Below, piece by piece: positions 25,401-36,612 of a stretch of DNA of 64,000 nt. The position numbers were made by a program, and so were the translations under genes. Below the pieces are notes generated by a model. It did not search any database. It saw nothing but the letters and a program-made list of their open reading frames with translations, and was not told the DNA's origin. Position 1 is the stretch's first letter. Each line of letters opens with the position of its first letter. Origin of the DNA: Spirosoma profusum (GTDB taxonomy: Bacteria; Bacteroidota; Bacteroidia; Cytophagales; Spirosomataceae); assembly GCF_014699005.1 (NCBI RefSeq), contig NZ_JACWZY010000019.1, positions 101,473 to 165,472 of the forward strand, written 5' to 3'.

Positions 25401-26876
25401 ATGAAAAAAATACTCATCCCCATACTCGCAGCGCTTTGCCTGGCAGGCTGCAAACTGGACGAAACCATTTACTCGTCCATCTATACCGAAGCGTTCTACA
25501 AGACGGCGGCCGATGCCGAAAAAGGCCTGATTGCGGCCTATGATCCACTGGCCGATATGTGTAGCGGACCCGCGCTAACGCTGGTGCCTGATTTCAGTGA
25601 CGACCAAACTTACCCACGTGGCGTGGTTGGACGTAATACGCTGACACTCTTTACGTACGACGTCAACTATACGGTTCAGAAAAGTAACAACCGCACCATG
25701 GAATCGCCCCAGCAGATCTGGGCATCGGGTTATGATGGCATCGAAAAGGCCAACTGGATTATCGCCAAAGTGCCAGCCGCCAACATGGCCGAAACACGCA
25801 AGAAACAGATCATCGGCGAAGCGTATTTCCTGAGGGCTTTTTACCTCTTTACGTTGACCAAAAACTTCGGCGATGTGCCCATCAAAACGACGCCAAGCTA
25901 TTCGGAAACGGATGCTGTAGTAGGCAAAAGCCCTAAAGCCGACGTGTACAAACAGATTTACGCCGATCTGGATCAGGCGTTTGCGGCTGGTTTAGTCTCG
26001 TATCCAGCAGTAGATAAAGGTCGCCCGTCGAAAGAAGTGGTCAATGCGTTATACGCCAAGGCAGCTTTGTATAACGAAGATTGGGCAAAAGCACTGGAAA
26101 AAGCGCAGTCGGTTATTACGTCGGGTAAATACTCGCTGGTGCCCGATGTCCGTAACGTTTACAAATTCGACCAGGAAGATGCTGCACGTATCGAAAACAT
26201 GTGGGCCTTCGAATCAGACCCTATCTCGCCGGGCCGGGGGCATCAATTGGTAGGTTTATGTGGTCCGGTGGGTAGTGCTGGCGTTGATTACGGACGAACG
26301 ACTTTTGGCTCGATGTTCGCGTATATGTCCTTTTATCGATCGTTTAATCCCATTGATAAACGGCGGCTACTACTCGATACAAACTATGTCGACCGAAGCG
26401 GAAAAATTATTCCCCAACGGAGCATTACACCGATTACGACGGATGCCGTGCTGATCAAAAAATATCAGGACCCGAATTCAACGCAGGGCAATATTTCAAA
26501 CATTCCGATTCTGCGACTAGCTGATACATACCTGATTGCGGCTGAGGCCGAAGCCCGGTTGAATGGCGGATCGGCAGCCGCTTATGGGTATATCAACACC
26601 GTACGCACACGGGCAGGACTCCCTAATTTACAGGCTGGCCTCGGCAAAGATGCGTTCATCGATGCCGTTATTCAGGAGCGCGCCTGGGAATTCTTCGCCG
26701 AAGGCGACCGCTGGTATGATTTGACACGTACCAACAAGTTCCTGACGGTAATTCCGAAAGCAGTAAACGCTGTGTATCCAACTCGTACGGTAACAGCGAA
26801 GAACAAATATTTCCCGATTCCACAGGATGAGCTAAACGCAAACCTGAAACTGGAGCAAAATCCGGACTGGAAATAA
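25401..26876 (+). CDS. RagB/SusD family nutrient-binding outer-membrane lipoprotein
   Basis: 491 residues. Lipoprotein signal with lipobox LAGC (Cys near residue 16). Helical SusD fold: IYTEAFYKTAADAEKGLIAA, GYDGIEKANWIIAKV, KKQIIGEAYFLRAFYLFTLT, FGDVPIKTTP (TPR part); AALYNEDWAKALEKAQSVI; and the C-terminal signature RLADTYLIAAEAEARL with NTVRTRAGLP, AVIQERAWEFFAEGDRWYDL and FPIPQDELNANLKLEQNP. It caps the SusC barrel and binds the incoming glycan outside the cell. Transcribed with SusC; the two enclose a long inverted repeat. Substrate not predictable from sequence alone. Confidence 0.96.
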   Translation: MKKILIPILAALCLAGCKLDETIYSSIYTEAFYKTAADAEKGLIAAYDPLADMCSGPALTLVPDFSDDQTYPRGVVGRNTLTLFTYDVNYTVQKSNNRTMESPQQIWASGYDGIEKANWIIAKVPAANMAETRKKQIIGEAYFLRAFYLFTLTKNFGDVPIKTTPSYSETDAVVGKSPKADVYKQIYADLDQAFAAGLVSYPAVDKGRPSKEVVNALYAKAALYNEDWAKALEKAQSVITSGKYSLVPDVRNVYKFDQEDAARIENMWAFESDPISPGRGHQLVGLCGPVGSAGVDYGRTTFGSMFAYMSFYRSFNPIDKRRLLLDTNYVDRSGKIIPQRSITPITTDAVLIKKYQDPNSTQGNISNIPILRLADTYLIAAEAEARLNGGSAAAYGYINTVRTRAGLPNLQAGLGKDAFIDAVIQERAWEFFAEGDRWYDLTRTNKFLTVIPKAVNAVYPTRTVTAKNKYFPIPQDELNANLKLEQNPDWK

Positions 26877-26957
26877 GTTGAGATAGATAGAACGCAGATT
26901 TTTATGCTCCTTATGATTGAACCTGTTTTAGTTTTCGAACAAGTCTTAAATGTGCGC

Positions 26958-27047
26958 TTTTGTCATGCTGACGAAGGAAGCATCTTAAAGCATCCTAACG
27001 TATTAATAAGGAAAGTTTAAGATGCTTCCTTCGTCAGCATGACAAAA
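26958..27047. repeat. REP-like inverted repeat, family A copy 2
   Basis: Perfect 32-bp arms at 26958-26989 and 27016-27047. Shares the outer TTTTGTCATGCTGA/TCAGCATGACAAAA with copy 1, but the inner arm differs (CGAAGGAAGCATC instead of GGCACGAAGCATC) and the other arm carries the matching change. It lies after SusD and may end that transcript. Confidence 0.85.
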
Positions 27048-27137
27048 GTCGCAATCGAGTAAAAGTTTAAACAGGTTTAATCAAAGGGTCATAAAAGTCC
27101 GCCCGGGCCGCTGGTGCGGTTCCATAATAGGTTTAAA

Positions 27138-28256
27138 ATGAAACGGCGCGGTTGGTTGGTCATTGTCGGGTTGATGCTAGCTGTTTTTTTCGGGCAGTCG
27201 TACGCGATTGACCCCGGAAAAATCCGGGAGTTTCACATCCGTGAAAACGACACAACCTCGTACACGCTCATACTCGTGCTTGACGATGCTGGTCAACCAG
27301 CCTACTTCTTTCGGAACATTTTCACGCCGGTTTGTCTGACGGGTGAGTGCAAACCCGTTTACATCAATTTCTACTGGGATCTGTTGGGTAACTACCAGCG
27401 CTTCGATTTTCCACCGGGCGAGGTGCTTACCAAGATGGATCACAAGGAATTCAAACAGGAAGACTACGATAAGTTGCAGGGAATTTTACACAATCCCAGT
27501 TCGCTGCTGAAGGACGTAGCGATGAACGATCTGGTTGGTAAAGGCACTGAAAATCTGGCAGATTCGGTCGATGCGAAGGCAGGCGCTACGTTGAAAACGG
27601 TTAAGAATGAAGTTATTGACGGAGCCGTTTATACGTGTTATACACTCTGGCACATTGCCCACGGCTACGTAGTGAATGAGATTCGGCGGATAACCGAAAC
27701 CTATCAGGACGATACGTTGCTGCATCGGTTTCTGGGCAGCAACAACTTTGATTATCAGTATTGGGCAATGGAACGGGTTATTACGTCAGAGGGCGACATT
27801 TATCCGGGATTCATGCCCGACGTATTGAAAATTGTTCAGGGGAAAAACCTGTTTACGGCTCGGCACGCGCTGCAAAAACTGTCTAACCGATTTTTTCAGA
27901 CCGACAGTCGCCAAAGCTGGTTGTGGGAAACGTATCAGAAAGCCGGTTATGCCTTCCAGATCGCCATCCTGAAAAAATTGACGAACGTACCGTTTCGCGC
28001 ACCATTAGCTGAAGCCATTGCTCAGGAAATTCCGAAATCCAATCAGGAGCAATCGGGAATGATGCTGAAGCTGCTGGCGAAACAACCGAGTTTATCTGAC
28101 AAAGCACAGGTACAGTTAGCCCGCCGGCTCAACGCCCCCAATTCGGAACAGGGTAATGCGATTTATCAATTGCTTACGAAGTTGAAGTCTAAAAATCAGC
28201 AAGTTATTGCTCAGTTAAAGACATTTGAACGTAGCGCTACTCAAACCAATAAATAA
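27138..28256 (+). CDS. Secreted protein with a flavinylation-like motif; unrecognised family
   Basis: 372 residues from ATG 27138 (a GTG at 27114 is less likely), with a signal peptide (WLVIVGLMLAVFFGQSYA). No full family recognised. Residues 145-151, D-A-K-A-G-A-T, match the sequence that ApbE modifies with FMN in FMN-binding domains (D-x-x-[S/A]-G-A-[T/S]); Thr151, codon 27588-27590, would be the flavin site. The following VIDGAVYTCYTLWHIAHG has the helix pattern seen after such motifs. Two Cys (66 and 71, CLTGEC) precede. The last 150 residues are helical, possibly HEAT-like. The gene is immediately followed by an FAD oxidoreductase and ApbE, which strengthens a redox role. All functional statements are inference. 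Confidence 0.6.
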   Translation: MKRRGWLVIVGLMLAVFFGQSYAIDPGKIREFHIRENDTTSYTLILVLDDAGQPAYFFRNIFTPVCLTGECKPVYINFYWDLLGNYQRFDFPPGEVLTKMDHKEFKQEDYDKLQGILHNPSSLLKDVAMNDLVGKGTENLADSVDAKAGATLKTVKNEVIDGAVYTCYTLWHIAHGYVVNEIRRITETYQDDTLLHRFLGSNNFDYQYWAMERVITSEGDIYPGFMPDVLKIVQGKNLFTARHALQKLSNRFFQTDSRQSWLWETYQKAGYAFQIAILKKLTNVPFRAPLAEAIAQEIPKSNQEQSGMMLKLLAKQPSLSDKAQVQLARRLNAPNSEQGNAIYQLLTKLKSKNQQVIAQLKTFERSATQTNK

Positions 28257-28257
28257 T

Positions 28258-30034
<1,777 letters not shown>

Positions 30035-30060
<26 letters not shown>

Positions 30061-31114
30061 TGATACCCCCAACCGATTCGTCGGACCGCCCCTAAAGGGG
30101 GCTTCTTTAGTCCCCTTTAGGGGCGGTCCGACGAATCGGTTGGGGGTGCTTCTATTATCGTTTCTGTTCCTACTAACCGGAATGAAAATGGCAACAGAAA
30201 CGCCGTTAATCAGTCTGGAAGGGGAAGCGCAGGGAACAACGTATCACATCAAATACCGCGACGAACGGCAACGTAACGTCAAAGCCGAAGTTGAGTCGGT
30301 ACTGACCGATATTGACAAATGTTTGTCGCTGTATCAGCCTGATTCTGAGATTTCTCAGTTTAATCGGGGGGAGACGCATCGGTTTCGATCGGCGCATTTT
30401 TATCCGGTGCTTAAAAAAGCGGCTGAGGTTTTTCGAGCCAGCGAGGGCGCTTTTGATCCAACCGTTTTGCCACTGGTCGAAGCGTATGGATTCGGCGCTA
30501 AAAAAGTAGGATCGCCGGAAAACGCAAACGTCGATTCGTTGCTTCAACTGGTCGGATTTCAATACGTTACGTTCGATGCGGTATTGATCAGGAAAGCAAA
30601 ATCAAACGTTCGCATCGACCTGAATGGCATCGCACAAGGGTACACGGTTGATGTGCTGGTGGAGCTGTTGGAAAGTAAAGGTATTAATCAATACATGGTA
30701 GAAGTTGGAGGGGAGATTCGGGCAAAAGGACAAAAAGGGGAGGGGCAGTTCTGGACAGTAGGCGTTGCCAATCCGCTACGTCCTGAGCAGTTGCAGGCCA
30801 AAATGCCGCTAACGAATCGAGCCATGACTACGGCAGGAAATTACCGGAATCGCTACGTATCGAACGGGCAGGTATTCGGCCACATTATTAACCCAAAAAC
30901 GGGTCTGATGGAGCAAAGCGACTTGTTGAGCGTAACAGTATTTGCCGCCGATGCTATGACGGCCGATGCCTACGATACCGCGTTTATGGTGATGGGACTG
31001 GAAAAAACGAAGCGTTTTCTAGAAACCCACCCCGAATTAGATGCTTATCTACTCTATACCGATAGTGAGGGTAAGCTCCAGGTATTCGCCACCAATGGCG
31101 TGAAAACTTTATGA
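30035..31114 (+). CDS. apbE: FAD:protein FMN transferase (ApbE)
   Basis: Frame of 359 residues; overlaps the previous gene by 26 bp if ATG 30035 is used. The core is a complete ApbE: GEAQGTTYHIKYRD, SLYQPDSEISQFNRGE, AFDPTVLPLVEAYGFG, VRIDLNGIAQGYTVDVLVEL, YMVEVGGEIRAKG, AMTTAGNYRN, FGHIINPKTG and the metal-site motif TADAYDTAFMVMG. It transfers FMN from FAD to Thr or Ser of secreted proteins. The first 50 codons are unusual: residues about 10-38 are translated from an inverted repeat (30065-30147), and the hydrophobic signal (LGVLLLSFLFLLTG) follows. A TTG or GTG around 30140-30146 could be the real start. Its target may be the protein at 27138. Confidence 0.9.
30065..30147. repeat. Inverted repeat, 36-bp arms with CCCCTAAAGGGG core, inside the apbE 5' end
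   Basis: Perfect arms 30065-30100 and 30112-30147 around an 11-base loop. The right arm ends inside the codons for the signal peptide of ApbE. CCCCTAAAGGGG-type repeats are familiar from other Bacteroidota genomes, mostly between genes; here one lies at a gene start. Confidence 0.85.
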
Positions 31115-33696
31115 AAAACAGTACGTTCTTTTTCGTTTATGTACTTGCGTTGCTGCTTGCGGTAGGTAACGTAGCAAAAAGTCAGTCGGGGTTGCCTCAG
31201 TTGGCGAATGACCGCGTGAAACTGACTTGGACAAAAACAGCCAGTGGTTTCGCGTTAAAGGAACTTCAGGTTCGGCGGGGAAATGGCTGGCAGACAATCG
31301 GTACGCCATCGGGCGAAAATACCTTGCTGTATGCCGTCGAAAAACCATCCGACAAGCCAGACACTACGTTCAAAAGCATTACCGGCGAAGAATTTCCCGG
31401 CCCGAAATACCATTACCAACAGGCACAGTGGTCAGAAACGACGAGTTCTGTCTCATTAAATACGGCCGGAAAAGCGATTCACTTTTTCCCGAAAGGCGTC
31501 CAGACAAACGGTAAGAATAACGTAACGTTTCGCCAGGAAACCGACGTAGCAACGATTACGACAGAATGGAGATTTGACCCAAAATTTCCATCGGACGTAG
31601 TAGTGACGCAACGGCTAACGGCTAAAAAAGAAGGCTATTTTTCGTTGGCAAGCCCAACACTCGCTACAGTTGCTGAATCGCAACTGAGTTGGGCAACAGT
31701 GCCGGGTTATTTTCAGGGTAATACGTTCCAGAAAAACTTTGCGCTCGCCTACGCCTACGGACACGGAATTCCGACACTGCCGGTTGTGTATCACGAACGT
31801 AGTGCCAGTACGTTGTCGCCCATGATTAGCATACGTAACGGTATCACGTTGTCTGTTATTCCTGAACCCGGTCTGTCTCGTGATCCGTGGGCGAACGACA
31901 AAATTACGCAGACCGACTGGCAACTTGGTCTGTCGCACATGAATCGCAAGGCGCAACTTTCGCCGACACTGTACTACCCCGTTTTGGGCGAAGAGAAATC
32001 AGCGATGAAAGCTGGCGAAACGGTGAGCTACACCTTTCGCTATAGCCTGACCGATGGAGACTGGTTCAAAGCCCTGAATCATGCTGTGTACGATGTGTAT
32101 AAGTTTAAGGAATCACTATCGATCCGGCAAAACAAGCAATCGCTGACCGACCGGATCCAGAAAATGCACCACTACCTCATCGACCCGAAAACGTCGCTCT
32201 GGAACGTAGAGGAATTTGACGGAAAGAAAATCGGTGCACAATCATATCTGGGTGGTGTAGTTGGCTCTAACAAAGACGCCATGAAAAATTCGGATTATGG
32301 CGCGATGTGGATGCTGGCCACGGCTACCAAAGACCCGCTGTTGACGCAGAACGTATTGCCTTATGCGCTGAATTTCAAACTGGTACAGCAACAGACTACA
32401 TCCGGTTTTTTTGAAGGCGCTGTCAGAGGACAATATTATCTTGCCAAATCCAAAAAGTTTGTGGAGGAGTGGGGTGACGTAATGGAACCCATCGGCGTTA
32501 CGTACTACACCATGCTCGACGTCGGGAACATGCTCCTGTTTGAGCCAAATAACGCTGAGCTAAAACAACGGCTGAAGTTAGGAGCCGACCGTCTGTTGAG
32601 CTGGCAGAAGGGCGACGGAAGTTGGGCCGTAGCGTATGACCATCATACTGACGCTGAGATTTTTAAGGATGTGCAGGACGTTCGCCCTACGTTCTACGGC
32701 CTGTTAGTTGCCTACCGCTTGCTGAAAGACCAAAAATACCTGGATGCCGCTCGAAAAGGGGCGGAGTGGATGCTCAAAAATGCCATCGAAACCGGTAGTT
32801 ACCTCGGCGTTTGTGGCGATGCGCGCTACGCACCCGACTTCGCGACCGGGCAAACGGCGCAGGCTTTTCTGGATTTGTACGACCTGACGAAAGACGCGCG
32901 CTACCAGAAAGCCGCTATCACCGCAGCCAAAGTGTACACAACCTCAATTTACACGCACCCAATTGCCAGCCATCAACCGAAAACAGTGAACGGTGTTCCC
33001 CGCGAAGATTGGGAAATCAGTCAGACGGGTTTGAGTTTCGAACATGGCGGCATTTTCGGATCGGCCACGCGGCACGGACCGATTCAACTGGCAAGTCACG
33101 CAGGGTTGTTCATTCGGATGTACGGCCTGACCAAAGAACCTATTTTTGCGGATATGGCGCGGGCAGCCGCCGTCGGTCGTTATGCGTTTGTCGACCCGCA
33201 GACTAGTGTGGCTTCTTACTACTGGAATGCCATGAACAAGGGCGCTGGGCCGTATCCGCACCACGCCTGGTGGCAAATTGGCTGGCTAACCGATTATCTA
33301 CTGGCCGAGGCCGAGTTACGTTCGGCGGGTAACGTAACGTTTCCGCGCGGGTTTGTGACGCCCAAAGTTGGTCCGCACCAGACGTACGGCTTCGCACCCG
33401 GACGTATCTATGGAAAACCGGCAGAATTGCTGGTTCGCGAGAACGTAGTGACTCCAGATAATCCAAACGTAGAATACGTACTGGCCCAATCACCTGATAA
33501 AAAACAGTTATTTATCGTATTACTTAACAATCGGGCGCAGGCTACGACCGCCAATATTCAGCTAAAACCAGAAGTGTTACGTACTGGAAAAGGAAATCTG
33601 AAATCCTTGTCCGACGGCAAAGCTTTGTCTGGAACCAACCCTGCCATTCAGCTTCCGGCTTTCGGAATTGCGGTTTGGTCGTACGAATGGCAATAA
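31111..33696 (+). CDS. Exported (alpha/alpha) toroid glycan enzyme, first paralogue
   Basis: 861 residues with signal peptide (VYVLALLLAVGNVAKSQ), start overlapping the apbE stop by 4 bp. Residues about 25-310 are beta-rich; residues about 330-720 are a helical toroid (SDYGAMWMLATATKD, GDVMEPIGVTYYTMLDVGNM, FYGLLVAYRLLKDQKYLDAA, TGQTAQAFLDLYDLTKDARY); the final 100 are a beta domain. It resembles, in layout, bacterial polysaccharide lyases and unsaturated-glycan hydrolases of the toroid class, and similar proteins are found labelled misleadingly as phosphodiesterases. No catalytic residues assigned with certainty; a Tyr/His/Asp-rich surface (VAYDHHTDAEIF, PHHAWWQIG) is a candidate. Homologous to the next gene. 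Confidence 0.65.
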   Translation: MKNSTFFFVYVLALLLAVGNVAKSQSGLPQLANDRVKLTWTKTASGFALKELQVRRGNGWQTIGTPSGENTLLYAVEKPSDKPDTTFKSITGEEFPGPKYHYQQAQWSETTSSVSLNTAGKAIHFFPKGVQTNGKNNVTFRQETDVATITTEWRFDPKFPSDVVVTQRLTAKKEGYFSLASPTLATVAESQLSWATVPGYFQGNTFQKNFALAYAYGHGIPTLPVVYHERSASTLSPMISIRNGITLSVIPEPGLSRDPWANDKITQTDWQLGLSHMNRKAQLSPTLYYPVLGEEKSAMKAGETVSYTFRYSLTDGDWFKALNHAVYDVYKFKESLSIRQNKQSLTDRIQKMHHYLIDPKTSLWNVEEFDGKKIGAQSYLGGVVGSNKDAMKNSDYGAMWMLATATKDPLLTQNVLPYALNFKLVQQQTTSGFFEGAVRGQYYLAKSKKFVEEWGDVMEPIGVTYYTMLDVGNMLLFEPNNAELKQRLKLGADRLLSWQKGDGSWAVAYDHHTDAEIFKDVQDVRPTFYGLLVAYRLLKDQKYLDAARKGAEWMLKNAIETGSYLGVCGDARYAPDFATGQTAQAFLDLYDLTKDARYQKAAITAAKVYTTSIYTHPIASHQPKTVNGVPREDWEISQTGLSFEHGGIFGSATRHGPIQLASHAGLFIRMYGLTKEPIFADMARAAAVGRYAFVDPQTSVASYYWNAMNKGAGPYPHHAWWQIGWLTDYLLAEAELRSAGNVTFPRGFVTPKVGPHQTYGFAPGRIYGKPAELLVRENVVTPDNPNVEYVLAQSPDKKQLFIVLLNNRAQATTANIQLKPEVLRTGKGNLKSLSDGKALSGTNPAIQLPAFGIAVWSYEWQ

Positions 33697-33729
33697 AACT
33701 CAACGTAACAGACCTAAACGCAATCGTTC

Positions 33730-36609
33730 ATGAATTTAAAGAATCTGGTTTTCGCCCTGCTTAGTAGTTGGATGCTGGCTGCCAGCCTACCAGCTTGGTC
33801 GCAGCAAACGCTGACTATCAGCAACGATACGTACCAGATTACGGTGCCCTCTCGGCTCAATGCAAAGTCGGTGCTGACTATCACGAAAGGCAATTTACGC
33901 CGGAATATTCGCCCTGAATTATTGCTGCAATCCACGACGGAGAACCCAAATCTGCAAAATACGGCGGCTGAGAAAACACGCTACCCGATTGGCGGCTGGA
34001 AACGTTCGGCGACCGACATCGAACGTGATGCTTTCAAGGTCGCACCCGCTACGTATCATCAGGCAGTGAGCGTTCGGCAAGGGCAACGTAGCGAGTTGAT
34101 TTTTTCGTTTAAAGAAACGTCGCAAGGCAGTTTGGCGCTGCGTGTTACGTTGCCATCAGGCCAGGGAGCGCCTGTGATTGAGATGCAGTTAACTCCAAAA
34201 GCGGAAGCGTATTATTCGTTGGGATTCACAGGCTTAACGCCGACTGATACGGCCAATGTCCAGTTTCTGTATCAGCCCATGACCTGGTCGTGGCGGAGGT
34301 TTCCGAACAAATCGTACCTGGCGCCCGAAGCGTTTGCACTCACGGCTGCTACGTTCATAAATACAAACGGACTGACCGAAGGTGTCGCGCCTGATCCGTC
34401 CGAAATCCCGTATCGGTACGCGTTTACCAAAAATTCGCGCTTTGGTTTGGTGCTACGTGACGAAGCCGGAAAAGCCCGCCCGATGCTGTTTGCGCCGATT
34501 CTGGGTGGCGAAGATTCGAAGATGGCACCCGGCAAAACGTATTCGTTCAAACTACGTTACGTCCTGCATCCAGGCGATTGGTACGCTGGTACGCAATTCA
34601 TTCTGCGCGATATTTTTCACTACAAAAAAGAACGCCAGAACGCCACCGTTTCCCTCAATCAGACGCTTCAGAACATGATTGACTATGCGATGGGGCCGTA
34701 CGGTGGTTGGGTCGAAGAGTTGAAAGGTTCTGATTACGTGCAGGATGTGGTGGGCTCGGTGAAGAACGTATCGGCTCTGCACGCGTTGGGTGTGGCATTG
34801 AGTACGGGCAGTATGGAAATCTACCGCCGTCGGGCGTTGCCGATGATGGAATACGTAATGTCGCGGGAGAAATACCTGTATGCTATTTCCGACACGATAC
34901 GGCTGCAAAGTCCGTCGCACTTTCTAAAAGGCCCTTGCGTTGAAATCGGTGAACTATCAGGTCTGCACGACATGACGGGCGGACGAACTTCGGCGTTTCG
35001 GCTCGAAACGGAGCGCATTTTCGGTACGGCCCGAAAACTGAATCTGAATACGGCTACCGGTGGTGATTCATGGCAGGATTTTCTGGCCCGCTACCGGATG
35101 CTACGTAACCCCGCTGATCTCGAAAAAACGCGCCATCAAGCGGATGCCGCCATCAAGCAGGAACTAGGCAAATACCCAACCAACTTCCAGACCAATGCGG
35201 GCCTGAAAGATACCGAAGCCCTGTTTTACACCGATTTTACGCCCCGCTGGCTCGACCTGCTCGAACTTTACGAAGAGACAAAGGAACCGCGGTATTTGGA
35301 GGCTTCGATTACCGGCGCACGTCAGATGTTGCTCTGGTTACGTTCCAATCCGATGGCGCCTGATTCGACCATTACTGTCAATCAGGGGGGAATGGTGAAG
35401 GGGCAGGCGCATAAACGCTACAAGATTAACAGCCTTGATTTTTTGCCCGGATTTGACGCCACGATTCAGGCTCCCGAACAGAAAATCGACGCCTGGCGTA
35501 CGTCGCTGGTGGGTTTATCACCCGAGCAGCCGCATACCTACGTCGGCAATGGCCCGATTATGCTGGCTCATCATGCGGCTTACCTGCTTCGGCTGGCGCA
35601 TCTATCCAACGATACGTTGTTTCGAGATGCAGCTTATAACGCGGTCGTTGGGCGATACGCTAATTTCCCCGGTTATTATTTTACTACGTTGAATACCAAC
35701 GTCTATCAGTCGCCTGATTACCCGCTGCATGATTACTGGGACATCAAATTCAACTTCATTTTTTTCAACCACATCTGGCCGCACATTGCGCTGGTGATGG
35801 ATTTTCTGGTCAGCGATGCGTATCGGATGTCGAAAGGGAAGGTGAATTTCCCGTCGGCTTACGCGCCCGGTTATGCCTACCTGAGTAGTAAGGTGTATGG
35901 GCATAAAGCGGGTGAGATTTTCGGGAATAAAGACGTACGGCTGTGGCTCCCAGCGAATGCTTTACAAGTAAATGACATCGCGCTGAATCATCTGTTTGGC
36001 GTTGGGCAGAACGATCTCTACGTGGTACTGATGAATACAGCGAATAAAGCCGTTACGTCAACGCTCAATTTGCAACCTGATCTGATTCCGTGGAACAAAG
36101 CCCAGACGTATAAACTTACAATTTATCAGGCTGACGGTACGTCAGTAGAAGGCACGATGACCGATGGGAAACTGTCTGCCAACGTACCGGCGATTGGTTT
36201 GATTGGCATCAAGATTCACGGATTGAAGGTGGACGTACCGTTACAGAAACAGGCTTCTCTAGAAACCGGAAATGGTACGTCGGCCAGTGTTGCTACGTCT
36301 CCGCAGCAGGCTTTCAGCAGAAAAGAAACTGCTACGCAACTAGGCACTGTGACAGGGATGCTGTTTAATCTAGTGCCGCAATTTTCGGATGCGTACATCT
36401 TCACTGATGCGACCGAAAAAACGCTCAAACAGGTGACGCTACGTTATCGGCTTGGGAATCAGGAGTGGAAAACGGTTGAGGATACGCGCTATCCCTATGA
36501 GTTCAGCGTCCATCTGGCTGACCCGAAACAAGCATTGGAATACAAATTAGAAGGAATTGGTCTGGATGGGAAGTCCATCGCCATCGACCCTATTACGCTA
36601 CGTAATTAA
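33730..36609 (+). CDS. Exported (alpha/alpha) toroid glycan enzyme, second paralogue
   Basis: 959 residues, signal peptide (LLSSWMLAASLPAWSQ). Same domain order as the previous gene: beta-rich N-terminal part, toroid (about 310-690: MIDYAMGPYGGWVEELKG, RYLEASITGARQMLLWL, NGPIMLAHHAAYLLRLAHL), and terminal beta domains. Shared segments mark the paralogy: LHPGDWYAGTQF here against LTDGDWFKALNH, and FPSAYAPGYAYLSSKVYGHKAGEIFG against the corresponding FPRGF...GFAPGRIYG. About 100 additional residues at the C-terminus form a further sandwich (LVPQFSDAYIFTDATEKT), possibly carbohydrate-binding. Probably acts on the same polymer at another linkage. Catalytic residues not assigned. Confidence 0.65.
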   Translation: MNLKNLVFALLSSWMLAASLPAWSQQTLTISNDTYQITVPSRLNAKSVLTITKGNLRRNIRPELLLQSTTENPNLQNTAAEKTRYPIGGWKRSATDIERDAFKVAPATYHQAVSVRQGQRSELIFSFKETSQGSLALRVTLPSGQGAPVIEMQLTPKAEAYYSLGFTGLTPTDTANVQFLYQPMTWSWRRFPNKSYLAPEAFALTAATFINTNGLTEGVAPDPSEIPYRYAFTKNSRFGLVLRDEAGKARPMLFAPILGGEDSKMAPGKTYSFKLRYVLHPGDWYAGTQFILRDIFHYKKERQNATVSLNQTLQNMIDYAMGPYGGWVEELKGSDYVQDVVGSVKNVSALHALGVALSTGSMEIYRRRALPMMEYVMSREKYLYAISDTIRLQSPSHFLKGPCVEIGELSGLHDMTGGRTSAFRLETERIFGTARKLNLNTATGGDSWQDFLARYRMLRNPADLEKTRHQADAAIKQELGKYPTNFQTNAGLKDTEALFYTDFTPRWLDLLELYEETKEPRYLEASITGARQMLLWLRSNPMAPDSTITVNQGGMVKGQAHKRYKINSLDFLPGFDATIQAPEQKIDAWRTSLVGLSPEQPHTYVGNGPIMLAHHAAYLLRLAHLSNDTLFRDAAYNAVVGRYANFPGYYFTTLNTNVYQSPDYPLHDYWDIKFNFIFFNHIWPHIALVMDFLVSDAYRMSKGKVNFPSAYAPGYAYLSSKVYGHKAGEIFGNKDVRLWLPANALQVNDIALNHLFGVGQNDLYVVLMNTANKAVTSTLNLQPDLIPWNKAQTYKLTIYQADGTSVEGTMTDGKLSANVPAIGLIGIKIHGLKVDVPLQKQASLETGNGTSASVATSPQQAFSRKETATQLGTVTGMLFNLVPQFSDAYIFTDATEKTLKQVTLRYRLGNQEWKTVEDTRYPYEFSVHLADPKQALEYKLEGIGLDGKSIAIDPITLRN

Positions 36610-36612
36610 TTC

